Positions 35,852 to 47,091 of a stretch of DNA of 56,192 nt are shown here, piece after piece. The notes below the pieces were generated by a model. That model did not search any database. It had not been told where the DNA came from and saw nothing but the letters and a program-made list of their open reading frames with translations. The stretch spans positions 1 to 56,192 of the forward strand of contig CAZIOT010000021.1 in assembly GCA_964540965.1 (NCBI GenBank), given 5' to 3'. Source of the DNA: JADYZU01 sp964540965. GTDB taxonomy: Bacteria > Pseudomonadota > Alphaproteobacteria > Rhodobacterales > Rhodobacteraceae. A program made the translations under genes and the position numbers. The number at the start of each line of letters is the position of its first letter. The first letter of the stretch is position 1.

Positions 35852-36970
35852 CTAATTGGCCGCGAACCAGGACGCGGGGTCTGCCGGACTTTGCCCTTCC
35901 CGCACCTCAAGATAAAGGGTTTCTGTCTGCGCCGTGCCGGTCTGGCCGGTCGGATCACCCAGAATTGCATCTGCGCCCGGCATGGTCCCGCCCATCAGGC
36001 CCACCGGGCTGCCCGCCGGCAGGATCTGGCCGACCTCGCCAAAGACCTCGGCCAGCCCGGCAAGGACGAACAGCACATCGGGCGCCGGTTCAAGGATCAC
36101 GACATTGCCATAGTCCAGCAGCGGCCCGCGATAGCGCAGCGTCGCGGTGACCGGCGTCGTCACCAGGGCGCGCGGCCTTGCGGCGACGACCCAGCCGGGG
36201 CGGATGACACCCGCGGCATCGGCCTCGCCCGCGCGACGCAGGACCGTGCCGGTCACCGGCAGGACCAGCGTTCCTTTCAGATCCAGCGCATCGGGCAGGA
36301 TCACCGCCAGTTCCTCGCCCTCGGTCGCGTCCAGCCCGCCGGCAAAGGCGTCAAGTGTCTCGGTCCCGGCGATCAGCGCCGCCACCGCCTCGGGGTTTTC
36401 GGTAAAGCGGCGCGGCAGGTCGGTGCGGTTGGCCACCGCCTCGGCCAGTTCCGCCCGTGCCTGCTGCGACAGGTCAAGGCCGCGTTGCAGCGTCGCGGCG
36501 GCGCCGGCCTGCACGGTGCGCAGGTCGGCCAGTTCCTGCAACTGCGTGCGCAGCGTGTCGACCCGCGCCTGCAGGGCCGGCGTGACATCGGCAAGGATCA
36601 TCCCGGCGCGGGCGGTGCCCAGCGGGCCCGAGGGATGCAGCGACAGGATCGGCGCCGGGGCGCGGCCCATGGATTCAAGGACGCCCAGCAGCGCCGCCAC
36701 CTCGTCCGAACGCGCGGCAAGATCGGCCTCGATGGCGGCCTGCCGGATCGCCGCCTGCCGCAGCCCGTCGCGCAGGGCGACAAGCCCGTCCTCGAAGGCG
36801 CGGACGGTTTCGGTCAGCGCGGCAATGCGGTCATCGCGGCTGTCGGCGGCGTCAAGCAGGGCCGATGCCGTCTCGATCCGGCGGGCCGCCGCCTCGGCCG
36901 CGACGGCCGCCTCGCTTTCGGCCCGCGCCGCGCCGGCCAGAACCAGCAAGAGCAGCAGCGCCCGGATCAT
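35852..36970 (-). CDS. EnvC-like murein hydrolase activator with degenerate LytM domain
   Basis: 372 aa. Signal peptide (RALLLLLVLAGAARA), then a long coiled coil (~15-200) rich in A/E/R, then a C-terminal M23/LytM-like fold (~245-372). The zinc-ligand pattern of active M23 enzymes (HxxxD and HxH) is missing: the YGNVVILEPAPDVLFVLAGL segment has no His where HxH would be. It should therefore be an activator of an amidase, as EnvC is, and not a hydrolase. Overlaps gpmI by 4 nt. Confidence 0.88.
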   Translation of the reverse strand: MIRALLLLLVLAGAARAESEAAVAAEAAARRIETASALLDAADSRDDRIAALTETVRAFEDGLVALRDGLRQAAIRQAAIEADLAARSDEVAALLGVLESMGRAPAPILSLHPSGPLGTARAGMILADVTPALQARVDTLRTQLQELADLRTVQAGAAATLQRGLDLSQQARAELAEAVANRTDLPRRFTENPEAVAALIAGTETLDAFAGGLDATEGEELAVILPDALDLKGTLVLPVTGTVLRRAGEADAAGVIRPGWVVAARPRALVTTPVTATLRYRGPLLDYGNVVILEPAPDVLFVLAGLAEVFGEVGQILPAGSPVGLMGGTMPGADAILGDPTGQTGTAQTETLYLEVREGQSPADPASWFAAN

Positions 36971-38493
36971 CGGACGATCAGGCTGCGGCCGGTCATCTCG
37001 GGCGGTTGCGGCAGGCCCATCAGGTCAAGCACGGTCGGCGCCAGATCGGCCAGCCGCCCGCCGCCGCGCAGATGCGCGCCCGCCGGGCCGCCGACGACGA
37101 TCACCGGCACCGGCGACAGGGTATGCGCCGTATGCGGCCCGCCGGTCACCGGATCGACCATCACATCGCAATTGCCGTGGTCGGCGCAGACCACCATGGC
37201 ACCGCCCGCCCGTTCAAGCGCGGCAAGCGCACGCGCCAGCGCGGCATCCACCGCCTCGCAGGCGCGGATCGCGGCGGGCAGGCTGCCGGTATGGCCGACC
37301 ATGTCGGGATTGGCGAAATTCACCACGATCAAGTCATAGCCCTTGTCGATGGCCGCGACGAAATGGTCGCCGACCTCGGCCGCCGACATTTCCGGCTGCA
37401 GGTCATAGGTCGCGACCTTGGGCGAGGCCGGCATCGCCCGATCCTCGCCCGGAAACGGCGCCTCGCGCCCGCCGTTCAGGAAGAAGGTGACATGGGGATA
37501 TTTCTCGGTCTCGGCCACCCGGAACTGGGTCAGGCCCTGCGCCGCCACCCATTCGCCCAGCGTGTTGGCGATGTCCTGTTTGGGGAACATCGTCGTCATG
37601 AAGCGGTTATGGCTTTCGGAATAGTCGACCATGCCCAGACGGGCGACGAGCCTGGGCCGCGGGCCGGTGTCAAAGGCCATGAAATCGGGATCGGCAAGGG
37701 CGGAAAGGATCTCGCGCGCCCGGTCGGCACGGAAGTTGAGGAAGAACAGCCCGTCGCCGTCCTTCATCCCGGCATAGTCGCCGATAACCGTCGCGGGAAT
37801 GAATTCGTCGGTGACCCCGGCGTCATGCGCCTGCGCGACGGCCTGTTCGGCGCTGTCGGCCCGCGTCCGGCCGCGGCCATAGGCCATCGCGTTGAACGCC
37901 TGCTCTACCCGATCCCAGCGGTTGTCCCGGTCCATGGCGAAATAGCGCCCGCTGACGGTGACAATACGGGCGCCGGGCGGCAGTTCGGCATCGACCGCGG
38001 CGATCTGGCCCACAGCCGAAGTCGGCGCCACATCGCGCCCGTCGGTGAAGGCGTGGATGTCGACCGGCACGCCTTCGGCGGCAATGATCCGCGCCGCCTT
38101 GACCAGATGCGCCTGATGGGCATGAACCCCCCCGGGCGAGGCGAGACCGGCCAGATGCGCGGTGCCGCCGCTGCCCTGCAACGCGGCGATGAATTCGCGC
38201 AAGGCCGGGACGGCGGCGAAACTGCCGGTCTCGACCGCCAGGTCGATCTGGCCCAGATCCATCGCCACCACGCGACCGGCGCCGATATTGGTGTGGCCGA
38301 CCTCGGAATTGCCCATCTGGCCGCTGGGCAGGCCGGCATCGGGGCCGAAGGTGGTCAGCGTCTCGTGCGGGCAGGTCGCCCAAAGCCGGTTGAAACAGGG
38401 CACATCGGCCTGCGCCGGCGCGGAAACCGCCGGATCGGGGCCGATGCCCCAGCCGTCGAGGATGCAAAGGACAACGGGTTTGGGACGGGTCAT
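36967..38493 (-). CDS. gpmI: 2,3-bisphosphoglycerate-independent phosphoglycerate mutase
   Basis: 508 aa from the ATG at 38493, chosen because MTRPKPVVLCILDGWGIG starts at the metal-binding D13; longer in-frame extension is arginine-rich and not conserved. Catalytic Ser63 in QMGNSEVGHTNIG. Metal-site blocks NFRADRAREI and CADHGNCDVM are seen. It interconverts 3- and 2-phosphoglycerate in glycolysis. First gene of the gpmI-envC-ctpA-rppH unit. Confidence 0.95.
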   Translation of the reverse strand: MTRPKPVVLCILDGWGIGPDPAVSAPAQADVPCFNRLWATCPHETLTTFGPDAGLPSGQMGNSEVGHTNIGAGRVVAMDLGQIDLAVETGSFAAVPALREFIAALQGSGGTAHLAGLASPGGVHAHQAHLVKAARIIAAEGVPVDIHAFTDGRDVAPTSAVGQIAAVDAELPPGARIVTVSGRYFAMDRDNRWDRVEQAFNAMAYGRGRTRADSAEQAVAQAHDAGVTDEFIPATVIGDYAGMKDGDGLFFLNFRADRAREILSALADPDFMAFDTGPRPRLVARLGMVDYSESHNRFMTTMFPKQDIANTLGEWVAAQGLTQFRVAETEKYPHVTFFLNGGREAPFPGEDRAMPASPKVATYDLQPEMSAAEVGDHFVAAIDKGYDLIVVNFANPDMVGHTGSLPAAIRACEAVDAALARALAALERAGGAMVVCADHGNCDVMVDPVTGGPHTAHTLSPVPVIVVGGPAGAHLRGGGRLADLAPTVLDLMGLPQPPEMTGRSLIVR

Positions 38494-38593
38494 TTCGGCC
38501 TCGGCGGACAGGGGGCGCAGGATGGCGCGGCGCGGCTTCCTTCTAGGGTGCGGGGACCGCGGGGGCAACCGCAGCCGCCGCGCGCCGCAAGGG

Positions 38594-39523
38594 TCAGTAG
38601 CCGCGGCCGCGGTCCACCGTGTTGAGCAGCGGCAGGCCGGCCTCGCTGCGGGCGATATTCTCGGCCACGGCCAGTGCCGCGGTCGCCGGGCGGGTGGCGG
38701 CGGCGACATGCGGCGTCACCGTCACCCGCGGATGGTGCCAGAACGGGTGGTCCGCCGGCAGGGGTTCCACCCGGAACACGTCAAGCGTGGCATGGCCCAG
38801 ATGCCCCGAATCGAGCGCCGCCAGCAGATCGGCGTCGACGATGATCGGGCCGCGGGCGGCGTTGACCAGACAGGCGCCGGGGGCAAGGCGGGCAAGGCGG
38901 CCGGCGTCGATCAGGTTTTCCGTCTCGGCAGTGCGCGGCAGCAGGATCACCACGATCTCGGCGCCGGTCAGCGCGTCGTCCAGCGCCGCCGGCCCCGACA
39001 GGTTGCGCGCCAGCCCGGCGATGTCCTTGGCCGTCCGCCCCCAGCCGGTGACGGGAAAGCCCAGGCCCCCCAGCGCCCGCGCCGCCGCCTGCCCAAGTTC
39101 GCCCATGCCGAGGATCGTCACCGGGCGTTCGGGCGCCAGTTTCGGCACATCCTGCCGCCACTCACCCTTCAGCCCGTGGATATGGCGGTCCATGCCGACA
39201 TGATGGCGCAGGACATGGGCCACGACATATTCCGTCATCCCGCGCGTCATCGCCGGGTCGACCATGCGGGCCAGCGGCTGGGTCAGGGTGGCGTTGCCCA
39301 GAAACACCTCGACCCCGGCCCACAGCGACAGCACCGCCTTGGCCGCGGTAAAGGGCCGGAAATCGCGCAGCGGCCCGCCGGGGTCGAGCACGATGTAGTC
39401 GACGGTTTCCGGCGCGTGGTCGGTGGCCAGATCGGCGGCGATGCCGCGCTCAGTCAGCGCCGCAGACAAGAGGGCCGCATATTTCGCATCGACCTCGGGC
39501 CCCGACAGCAGCACCTTGATCAT
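38594..39523 (-). CDS. Glyoxylate/hydroxypyruvate reductase A-like D-2-hydroxyacid dehydrogenase
   Basis: 309 aa. NAD(P) motif GMGELGQAAARAL (~139-151), the Arg of VNAARGPIIVDADLL, the catalytic His in TVTPHVAAATRP and the GhrA-type KAVLSLWAGVEVFLGN are present. It reduces glyoxylate or hydroxypyruvate. It lies directly after rodA (no gap), so it may be co-transcribed with the cell-shape genes. Confidence 0.88.
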   Translation of the reverse strand: MIKVLLSGPEVDAKYAALLSAALTERGIAADLATDHAPETVDYIVLDPGGPLRDFRPFTAAKAVLSLWAGVEVFLGNATLTQPLARMVDPAMTRGMTEYVVAHVLRHHVGMDRHIHGLKGEWRQDVPKLAPERPVTILGMGELGQAAARALGGLGFPVTGWGRTAKDIAGLARNLSGPAALDDALTGAEIVVILLPRTAETENLIDAGRLARLAPGACLVNAARGPIIVDADLLAALDSGHLGHATLDVFRVEPLPADHPFWHHPRVTVTPHVAAATRPATAALAVAENIARSEAGLPLLNTVDRGRGY

Positions 39524-40669
39524 TCAGCGCACCTTGTGGACATGCGCGCTTTGCACAAGGCCAAAGCCCAGCAGCAGCACGATCATCGACGATCCGCCCC
39601 AACTGACCAAAGGCAAGGGCACGCCCACCACCGGGGCAAGGCCCATCACCATCAGCATGTTGACGGCGAACAGCAGGAAAAAGCTCATCGCGATGCCGAT
39701 GGTCAGGATCGCGGAAAAGCGGTCGCGGTTGGTCAGCGCCGTGGTCATGCAGAAGCCCAGGATCAGGACATACAGGATCAAGAGCGCCGAAGTGCCGAGA
39801 AAGCCGAATTCCTCGGCCAGGGTGTTGAAGATGAAGTCGGTGTGCTTTTCCGGCAGAAAGTTCAGCCGCGACTGCGTGCCCTGCATGAAGCCGCGCCCGG
39901 TCCAGCCGCCCGAGCCCAGCGCGATCTTGGCCTGCGTGATGTTGTAGCCGGCGCCAAGGGGGTCGTTCGACGGATCAAGGAACGTGTCGATCCGCCGGTA
40001 TTGGTAGTCGTGCAGCAACTGCCAGGGCGTGCCGCGCGACCCCAGCACCGCCCAGATCGCCGCGGCGCCGCCGCCGATGACGGTGGCGAAATAGGCCCAG
40101 TGGACTCCGGCGGCGAACATCACCGTCACGCCGGTGATGACGATCAGGAGCGCGGTGCCAAGGTTCGGCTGCGCCAGCACCAGGAGCGCCGGCACGATGA
40201 TCAGGATCAGCGGCATGAGCACCCACAAGGGATGCGACACCCGCCGCGGCGGCAGCCAGTCGTAATAGGCGGCCAGGACCATGACGAGGCCGATCTTGGT
40301 CATCTCCGAGGGCTGGATCTGGATGAACCCGAGGTCAAGCCAGCGTTGCGCGCCCATGCCCATCGTGCCCAGCGACGAGAATTCGACCATGACCAGAAGG
40401 GCAAGACAGACCAGATAGGCCGCCAGCGCGACATTGCGCCAGAACCGGATCGGGATCAGCGCGACGACCAGCATCCCGACAACGCCGGCGATCAGCCGCT
40501 TGCCCTGCGGCACCGTCCACAGGTCGGCATTTCCGCCCGCGATGGAATAAAGCATGAGCAGGCCCATGCACGACACCGCGACCAGAAGCAGCACCAGCGC
40601 CCAGTTGATGTAGAGCAGCTTGCGCAGCCCCGAGGGCACGAAACCGGCGTTGTAGTCGAGATAGCTCAT
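39524..40669 (-). CDS. rodA: Rod-shape peptidoglycan glycosyltransferase
   Basis: 381 aa, SEDS family, with about ten hydrophobic membrane segments. SEDS blocks: QPDLGTALL equivalent AQPNLGTALLIVITG, EKHTDFIFNTLAEEFGFLG (conserved acidic loop) and the final LPLVSWGGSSMIVLLLGFG. It polymerises lipid II in the elongasome with PBP2, whose gene overlaps it by 4 nt. Confidence 0.95.
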   Translation of the reverse strand: MSYLDYNAGFVPSGLRKLLYINWALVLLLVAVSCMGLLMLYSIAGGNADLWTVPQGKRLIAGVVGMLVVALIPIRFWRNVALAAYLVCLALLVMVEFSSLGTMGMGAQRWLDLGFIQIQPSEMTKIGLVMVLAAYYDWLPPRRVSHPLWVLMPLILIIVPALLVLAQPNLGTALLIVITGVTVMFAAGVHWAYFATVIGGGAAAIWAVLGSRGTPWQLLHDYQYRRIDTFLDPSNDPLGAGYNITQAKIALGSGGWTGRGFMQGTQSRLNFLPEKHTDFIFNTLAEEFGFLGTSALLILYVLILGFCMTTALTNRDRFSAILTIGIAMSFFLLFAVNMLMVMGLAPVVGVPLPLVSWGGSSMIVLLLGFGLVQSAHVHKVR

Positions 40670-42627
40670 GCCCGGTCCCCCGCCAGCGCGGCGGTGGCCG
40701 CAAGGCGTTCGCGGATCCGCTCCTGCTGGATGCGGATGCGGTCGCGCCAGTTCGCCGGATAGGCGTCAAGCGGCGGGTCGCCGCCGTAAAGCGCCTGCAG
40801 GGTGATGTCGCGGGCGATGGGGGCCGCGGCGCTGGATCCGCCGCCACCATGTTCAACCACGATGGCCACGGCAAATCTCGGGTTGTCGAACGGCGCGAAA
40901 TCGACCCAGAGCGCGTGGTCGCGCCGGTCCCACGGCAGTTGGTCGTTCGAGGTCACGCCGCGGGCGCGTTCCTCGGCGGTGATGCGGCGGACCTGGCTGG
41001 TGCCGGATTTTCCGGCCATCCGCAGCCCGTCGGCGACGATGCGGCTGCCGTATCCGGTGCCGCGCTCGGTGTTGCAGACATCATACATGCCCTGGCGGAC
41101 GCGGATCAGGTGGTTTTCGTTCAACCCCAGGCTTTCGCCGCGGCCCGAGGGCTGTTCGATGCCGTCGATCTTGTGGATCAGCCGCGGGTGAATCTCGCGC
41201 CCGGTGGCGACCCGCGCCGTCATGACAGCCAGTTGCAGCGGCGATGCCAGCACATAGCCCTGCCCGATCGAGGCATTGACGGTATCGCCGACCCGCCAGT
41301 CCTCGCCCCGTGTCTCGCGCTTCCAGGCGCGGTCGGGGGCAAGGCCCTGCGCCACCGCCGACAGCGGCACGTCATGGCGGATGCCAAGGCCCAGCCGCTT
41401 TGCCATCGCCGAAATGTTGTCGATGGTCGCCCTCTGGCCGACCTCATAATAATAGCAGTCGCAGCTTCGTTGCAGGCTTTCGTTCAGCGCGACATTGCCG
41501 TGCCAGCTGTGGCAATGGAAACGGTTGCCGGAAATGTCGGTATAGCCGTTGCAGCGGACCGTCTCCTCGGGGTCCAGCACCCCGGCCTCAAGTGCGGCCA
41601 GCGCGGTGATCATCTTGAAGGTCGACCCCGGTGGATAGGCGCCCTGGAACGCCTTGGCGGCAAGCGGGCGATAGATGTTCTCGTTCAGCGCCGTCCAGTC
41701 GGTCGTCGAAATGCCGCGCACGAACAGGTTGGGGTCAAAGGACGGCGCGTTGCCGATGGCCTTGATGTCGCCGGTCTCGCAGTCGATGACCACGACCGAG
41801 GCGGACAATTCGCCCTCAAGCCGCGCCTCGACATAGGATTGCAGGCGGGAATCGATGGTCAGCTGCACATCCTTGCCGGCCTCGCCCTCGATCCGGTCAA
41901 GTTCGCGCATGATGCGGCCGACGGAATTGACCTCGATCCGGCGGGTGCCGGCCTCGCCGCGCAGGGTTTCCTCAAGCTTGGCCTCGACCCCGGTCTTGCC
42001 GATCTGGAACTTGGGGATCATCAGCACCGGATCGGGGTTCTCGATCTGGCTCAGGTCATAATCGCTGACCGGGCCGACGTAGCCCACGATATGCGCGGTG
42101 TCCTGCCCCAGCGGATAGCGCCGCGACAACCCGACCTCGGCGGTGATGCCGGGCAGGGCCGGGGCGTTCATCGTCACCCGCGCCACATCGTCCCAGGGCA
42201 CCCGGTCCATGATCGTGACCGGCACGAAGGGCGACGAGCGGTCGGTCTCCTCGATGGTGCGCGCCACCACCTCGGGGTCAAGCGCGACGATGCGGCCCAG
42301 CCGGTCCAGGGCATCGGCCACGTCGCCGGCGTCCTCGCGCACGATGGTGATGCGGTAGTTCTGTTCGTTCACCGCCAAGGGCACGCCGTTGATGTCATAG
42401 ACCAACCCGCGCGACGGTGCGATCAGGCGGAAATTGATGCGGTTTTCCTCGGCCAGAAGGCGGAATTCGTCGGCCTGATCGACCTGCAGCTGATGCATCC
42501 GCCAGAAGATGATCGACGACACCCCGGTCCAGAGGCCGGCCACCACCAGCCCGCGCCGGGTAAGCTGCCGCGGCGCATCGACCGGCTCGCGGCCCTGCGT
42601 GCGGCGGGTGCGGAACGGCCGTCTCAC
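40666..42627 (-). CDS. mrdA: Penicillin-binding protein 2 (transpeptidase)
   Basis: 653 aa. One N-terminal membrane helix (~27-45), a dimerisation domain with RGLVYDINGVPLAVN, and the transpeptidase domain: SxxK at PPGSTFKMITAL, SxN position written SCD (QRSCDCYYYEVG), and KSGTSQVRR. The SCD variant is usual in PBP2. It cross-links the new lateral wall. The C-terminal ~40 residues are charged. Overlaps mreD by 4 nt. Confidence 0.95.
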   Translation of the reverse strand: MRRPFRTRRTQGREPVDAPRQLTRRGLVVAGLWTGVSSIIFWRMHQLQVDQADEFRLLAEENRINFRLIAPSRGLVYDINGVPLAVNEQNYRITIVREDAGDVADALDRLGRIVALDPEVVARTIEETDRSSPFVPVTIMDRVPWDDVARVTMNAPALPGITAEVGLSRRYPLGQDTAHIVGYVGPVSDYDLSQIENPDPVLMIPKFQIGKTGVEAKLEETLRGEAGTRRIEVNSVGRIMRELDRIEGEAGKDVQLTIDSRLQSYVEARLEGELSASVVVIDCETGDIKAIGNAPSFDPNLFVRGISTTDWTALNENIYRPLAAKAFQGAYPPGSTFKMITALAALEAGVLDPEETVRCNGYTDISGNRFHCHSWHGNVALNESLQRSCDCYYYEVGQRATIDNISAMAKRLGLGIRHDVPLSAVAQGLAPDRAWKRETRGEDWRVGDTVNASIGQGYVLASPLQLAVMTARVATGREIHPRLIHKIDGIEQPSGRGESLGLNENHLIRVRQGMYDVCNTERGTGYGSRIVADGLRMAGKSGTSQVRRITAEERARGVTSNDQLPWDRRDHALWVDFAPFDNPRFAVAIVVEHGGGGSSAAAPIARDITLQALYGGDPPLDAYPANWRDRIRIQQERIRERLAATAALAGDRA

Positions 42628-43166
42628 AGCGGGCTCCCCAGGGCGTCAAGTTCGCCGGGGGCCGAACGGGTGATGCCCAGGATGAACCGCGCCGCCACCA
42701 CCAGCACCGGATAGGCCAGCATCGTCATCACCATCTGCATCAGCGACAGGCCCAGCGGCGCCTGTGGCGTCATCAGCAGCGCCAGCACCAGCCGGTAGGC
42801 CAGCGTCACCGCAATGATGCCGGCCGCGACATTCAGCCATTCCAGCACGAAGGGCATGCCGCGCAGGGCGCGGTTGCGGTGGCGCAGCACCTCGGTCAGC
42901 ACCACGACCAGCGCCGTCATCAGGCCCGGCGGGTGCTGCAGCAGCAGGTCGGTCAGGAACCACAGCACCGCCACCACCGGCAGGGGCGCAAGGTCGGGGC
43001 GGCGCACCACCCAGACCAGCGTGAGCGCCAAAAGGATGTCCGGCCCGGCCCAGGTCGGCGGCAGCGTGTCAAGCGGCAGAAGCGCGGCATAGACCAGCAC
43101 GGCGAAGATCAGCACGAAGGTGATCCGCCCGGCCCAGTGCCGGCCCGGCGACAGAAGGTCAGCCAT
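42624..43166 (-). CDS. mreD: Rod-shape-determining protein MreD
   Basis: 180 aa from ATG 43166, preceded by GAAGGAGGC; a longer frame exists upstream but lacks support. Five to six hydrophobic segments (ITFVLIFAVLVYAALLPL, LVVVLTEVL, LNVAAGIIAVTLAYRLVLAL, VMTMLAYPVLVVAARFIL) match the poorly conserved MreD family. It overlaps mreC by 8 nt. Confidence 0.88.
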   Translation of the reverse strand: MADLLSPGRHWAGRITFVLIFAVLVYAALLPLDTLPPTWAGPDILLALTLVWVVRRPDLAPLPVVAVLWFLTDLLLQHPPGLMTALVVVLTEVLRHRNRALRGMPFVLEWLNVAAGIIAVTLAYRLVLALLMTPQAPLGLSLMQMVMTMLAYPVLVVAARFILGITRSAPGELDALGSPL

Positions 43167-44148
43167 CGCCGCCTCCTTCTGCCGCGGCCCCGACCGCAGT
43201 CGGGCCGGCGGGCAGCGGCAAGTCGCCATCCTCGCCGGCGAGGCCCTCGGTCACGCCACGGCTCTGGAATTGCTGCAACGCCTCGGCCAGTCCCGGCGGC
43301 ACGATCAGCGTGCCGGGATCGGACACCGTCTCGCGCCGGGTCGCGCGCAGGACGCGCAGGAATTCCAGCCGCTGGTAATCGGCGACCAGCCGCACCCGCA
43401 GCCGCTGGTCGGTGCCCAGCGCCACCTGCCCGACCAGCAGGTCGGGCGGGAACATGCCGCCATCGCCCGAGGTGACCACCCGGTCGCCGGGCCGGATCGC
43501 ATCCGGGCTTTCGATGAAATCGAGCAGGGGGTAATAGCTGTTGTCGCCCGACAGGATCGCCTTCTGCCCCGAAGGCTGGATCGTCACCGCGATCTTGGAC
43601 GAGGCATCGGTCAAGAGCATCACCCGCGCCGTGGACTGGCCGACGCCGGAAATCCGCCCGACCAGCCCCAGCCCGTCCATCGCCGGCCACCCGTCAAGGA
43701 TGCCGTCGCGGGCGCCGACGTTCAGCAGCACCGATTGCCGGAACGGCGACCCCGAATCGGTCATCACCACGCCGGTGACAAAGGTCAGCGCCGGGTCCAG
43801 CCGCACGTTGTTGAGGTCCAAGAGCCGGGCGTTTTCCTGGTCCAGCTGCAGCGCCGCCTCGCGCCAGGACCGCATCTGCTGCAACTCGCGGCGCAGTTCC
43901 TGGTTCTGTTCGTAAAGCTGCGCATAGCTTTGAAAATCGGCGAACAGGTTGGCAAGGCCAGTGACCGGCGCCATCGCCCAGTCCATCGGCGGCACCACGC
44001 GGTCGATGACCATGGCGCGGAAGCGTTCCATGCGCGGATTGTCGATCCGCCACATCAGGAAGGCCGCCACGCAGACAAGCAGGATCAGCCCGACCAGAAG
44101 GCGGCGGACCGGGCCGACGAAATCCTCTGCTTGTCCGTGTCGCGCCAA
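43159..44148 (-). CDS. mreC: Cell-shape protein MreC
   Basis: 329 aa: one membrane helix (RLLVGLILLVCVAAFLMW), a coiled coil (LYEQNQELRRELQQMRSW), then two beta-barrel domains (DSGSPFRQSVLLNVGARDGI, GLVGRISGVGQSTARVMLLT). The C-terminal ~45 residues are low-complexity. It links MreB, RodA and PBP2 across the membrane. Lies 19 nt after mreB. Confidence 0.93.
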   Translation of the reverse strand: MARHGQAEDFVGPVRRLLVGLILLVCVAAFLMWRIDNPRMERFRAMVIDRVVPPMDWAMAPVTGLANLFADFQSYAQLYEQNQELRRELQQMRSWREAALQLDQENARLLDLNNVRLDPALTFVTGVVMTDSGSPFRQSVLLNVGARDGILDGWPAMDGLGLVGRISGVGQSTARVMLLTDASSKIAVTIQPSGQKAILSGDNSYYPLLDFIESPDAIRPGDRVVTSGDGGMFPPDLLVGQVALGTDQRLRVRLVADYQRLEFLRVLRATRRETVSDPGTLIVPPGLAEALQQFQSRGVTEGLAGEDGDLPLPAGPTAVGAAAEGGGDG

Positions 44149-44167
44149 GGGTTCCCCCTAACGGCTC

Positions 44168-45208
44168 TCAGCTGTCGTAGTCGATGACGTGGCGCAGCTG
44201 CTTTTCATACTCAAGCGCCTTGCCGGTGCCCAGCGCCACACAATTCAGTGACTCGTCCGCAACCGAGATGGCAAGCCCGGTCTGTTCGCGCAGGGCAAGG
44301 TCAAGCTGGCCCAGGAGCGCGCCGCCGCCGGTCAGCATGACGCCGCGGTCGACGATGTCGGCGGCCAGATCGGGCGGTGTCGCCTCGAGCGCGACCATCA
44401 CCGCCTCGCAGATCTGCTGGACGGGTTCGGCCAGCGCCTCGGCCACCTGCGCCTGGCTGATCTCGGTTTCCTTGGGCACGCCGTTCAACAGGTCGCGGCC
44501 GCGGATGTGCATCGACTGGCCGCGGCCGTCATCGGGCATCCGCGCGGTGCCGATGCTCATCTTGATGCGCTCGGCCGTCGATTCGCCGACCAGAAGGTTA
44601 TGCTGGCGGCGCAGGTAATTGATGATCGCCTCGTCCATGCGGTCGCCGCCGACGCGGACCGAACGGGCATAGACGATGTCGCCCAGCGACAGCACCGCAA
44701 CTTCGGTGGTGCCGCCGCCGATGTCGACGACCATGCTGCCGGTCGGGTCGGTGATCGGCATCCCGGCACCGATCGCCGCGGCGATCGGTTCGGCGATCAG
44801 CCCCGCCACCCGCGCCCCGGCCTGCAGCACCGAATTGCGGATCGCCCGCTTTTCCACCGGGGTCGCGCCATGCGGCACACAGACGATGATCTTGGGCTTG
44901 CGCGACAACAGGTTGCGCTTGGCGACCTTGCGGATGAAATACTTGATCATCTCTTCGGCGCTGGCGAAATCGGCGATGACGCCTTCGCGCATCGGCCGGA
45001 TCGCCTCGATGCTGCCGGGGGTGCGGCCCAGCATCAGCTTGGCATCCTCGCCCACCGCCAGCACCTTCTTCACGCCGTCCTTGACGTGATAGGCCACGAC
45101 CGAGGGTTCCGACAGGACGATGCCGCGTCCCTTGACATAGACCAGCGTGTTCGCCGTCCCAAGGTCGATCGCCATGTCCGACGAAAAGAGGCCGCCAAAG
45201 CCCATCAT
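44168..45208 (-). CDS. mreB: Actin-like rod-shape protein MreB
   Basis: 346 aa. The phosphate-1 loop SDMAIDLGTANTLVYVKGRG, VCVPHGATPVEKRAI, the phosphate-2 block MVVDIGGGTTEVAVLSLG and VMLTGGGALLGQLDLAL are all intact. It forms filaments that guide the wall-elongation machine. First of mreB-mreC-mreD-mrdA-rodA; two strong hairpins precede it. Confidence 0.97.
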   Translation of the reverse strand: MMGFGGLFSSDMAIDLGTANTLVYVKGRGIVLSEPSVVAYHVKDGVKKVLAVGEDAKLMLGRTPGSIEAIRPMREGVIADFASAEEMIKYFIRKVAKRNLLSRKPKIIVCVPHGATPVEKRAIRNSVLQAGARVAGLIAEPIAAAIGAGMPITDPTGSMVVDIGGGTTEVAVLSLGDIVYARSVRVGGDRMDEAIINYLRRQHNLLVGESTAERIKMSIGTARMPDDGRGQSMHIRGRDLLNGVPKETEISQAQVAEALAEPVQQICEAVMVALEATPPDLAADIVDRGVMLTGGGALLGQLDLALREQTGLAISVADESLNCVALGTGKALEYEKQLRHVIDYDS

Positions 45209-45351
45209 AGCGCAGTTCCTTGCCCGAGTCCCCGGTAGGCCGCGACTCCTGCCGGGCAGGCCGCGGACCGGCGTCCAATAGCCCGAAGGCGAAGTGGACG
45301 AAAGTCCCCTTCACGGTTCCGTCAGGCGTGATCTTGCCGCGCGGGGCGCGT

Positions 45352-45400
45352 CAAAAGCCTTCAAAAGGCTTTTGCGAAGAGTTTTCAGAAAACTCTTCGC
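45352..45400 (-). terminator. Twin hairpin terminator between leuA and mreB
   Basis: Two perfect hairpins back to back: CAAAAGCCTT/AAGGCTTTTG (45352-45374) and GCGAAGAGTTTT/AAAACTCTTCGC (45374-45400), each with a 3-nt loop. Read on the minus strand, the promoter-distal hairpin ends TTTTG, so it can terminate leuA transcripts about 45-90 nt after its stop and insulate mreB. Confidence 0.75.
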
Positions 45401-45443
45401 GCCCGGCGCCGCCCCGCTGTGGTGACGGGGCGGCCCGCAGCCC

Positions 45444-47009
<1,566 letters not shown>

Positions 47010-47053
47010 CTTGGTCTCTCTTGCTTTTTCGTCTGTTCCGGTCCGGCGCCTAT

Positions 47054-47091
47054 GCCCCTCTGAGCGGCGCGCCAGAGGGCACGCTCAGAGG
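47054..47091 (-). promoter_or_regulatory. Alternative hairpins of the leuA attenuator
   Basis: Downstream of the leader peptide, CCTCTGAGCG (47057-47066) can pair with CGCTCAGAGG (47082-47091). It can also be engaged differently: GCCCCTCTG (47054-47062) with CAGAGGGC (47073-47080). The pairings exclude each other, and the outer one includes the leader's stop codon, as expected for a leucine attenuator. No clear U-run follows, so the mechanism (transcription or translation) is open. Confidence 0.6.
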
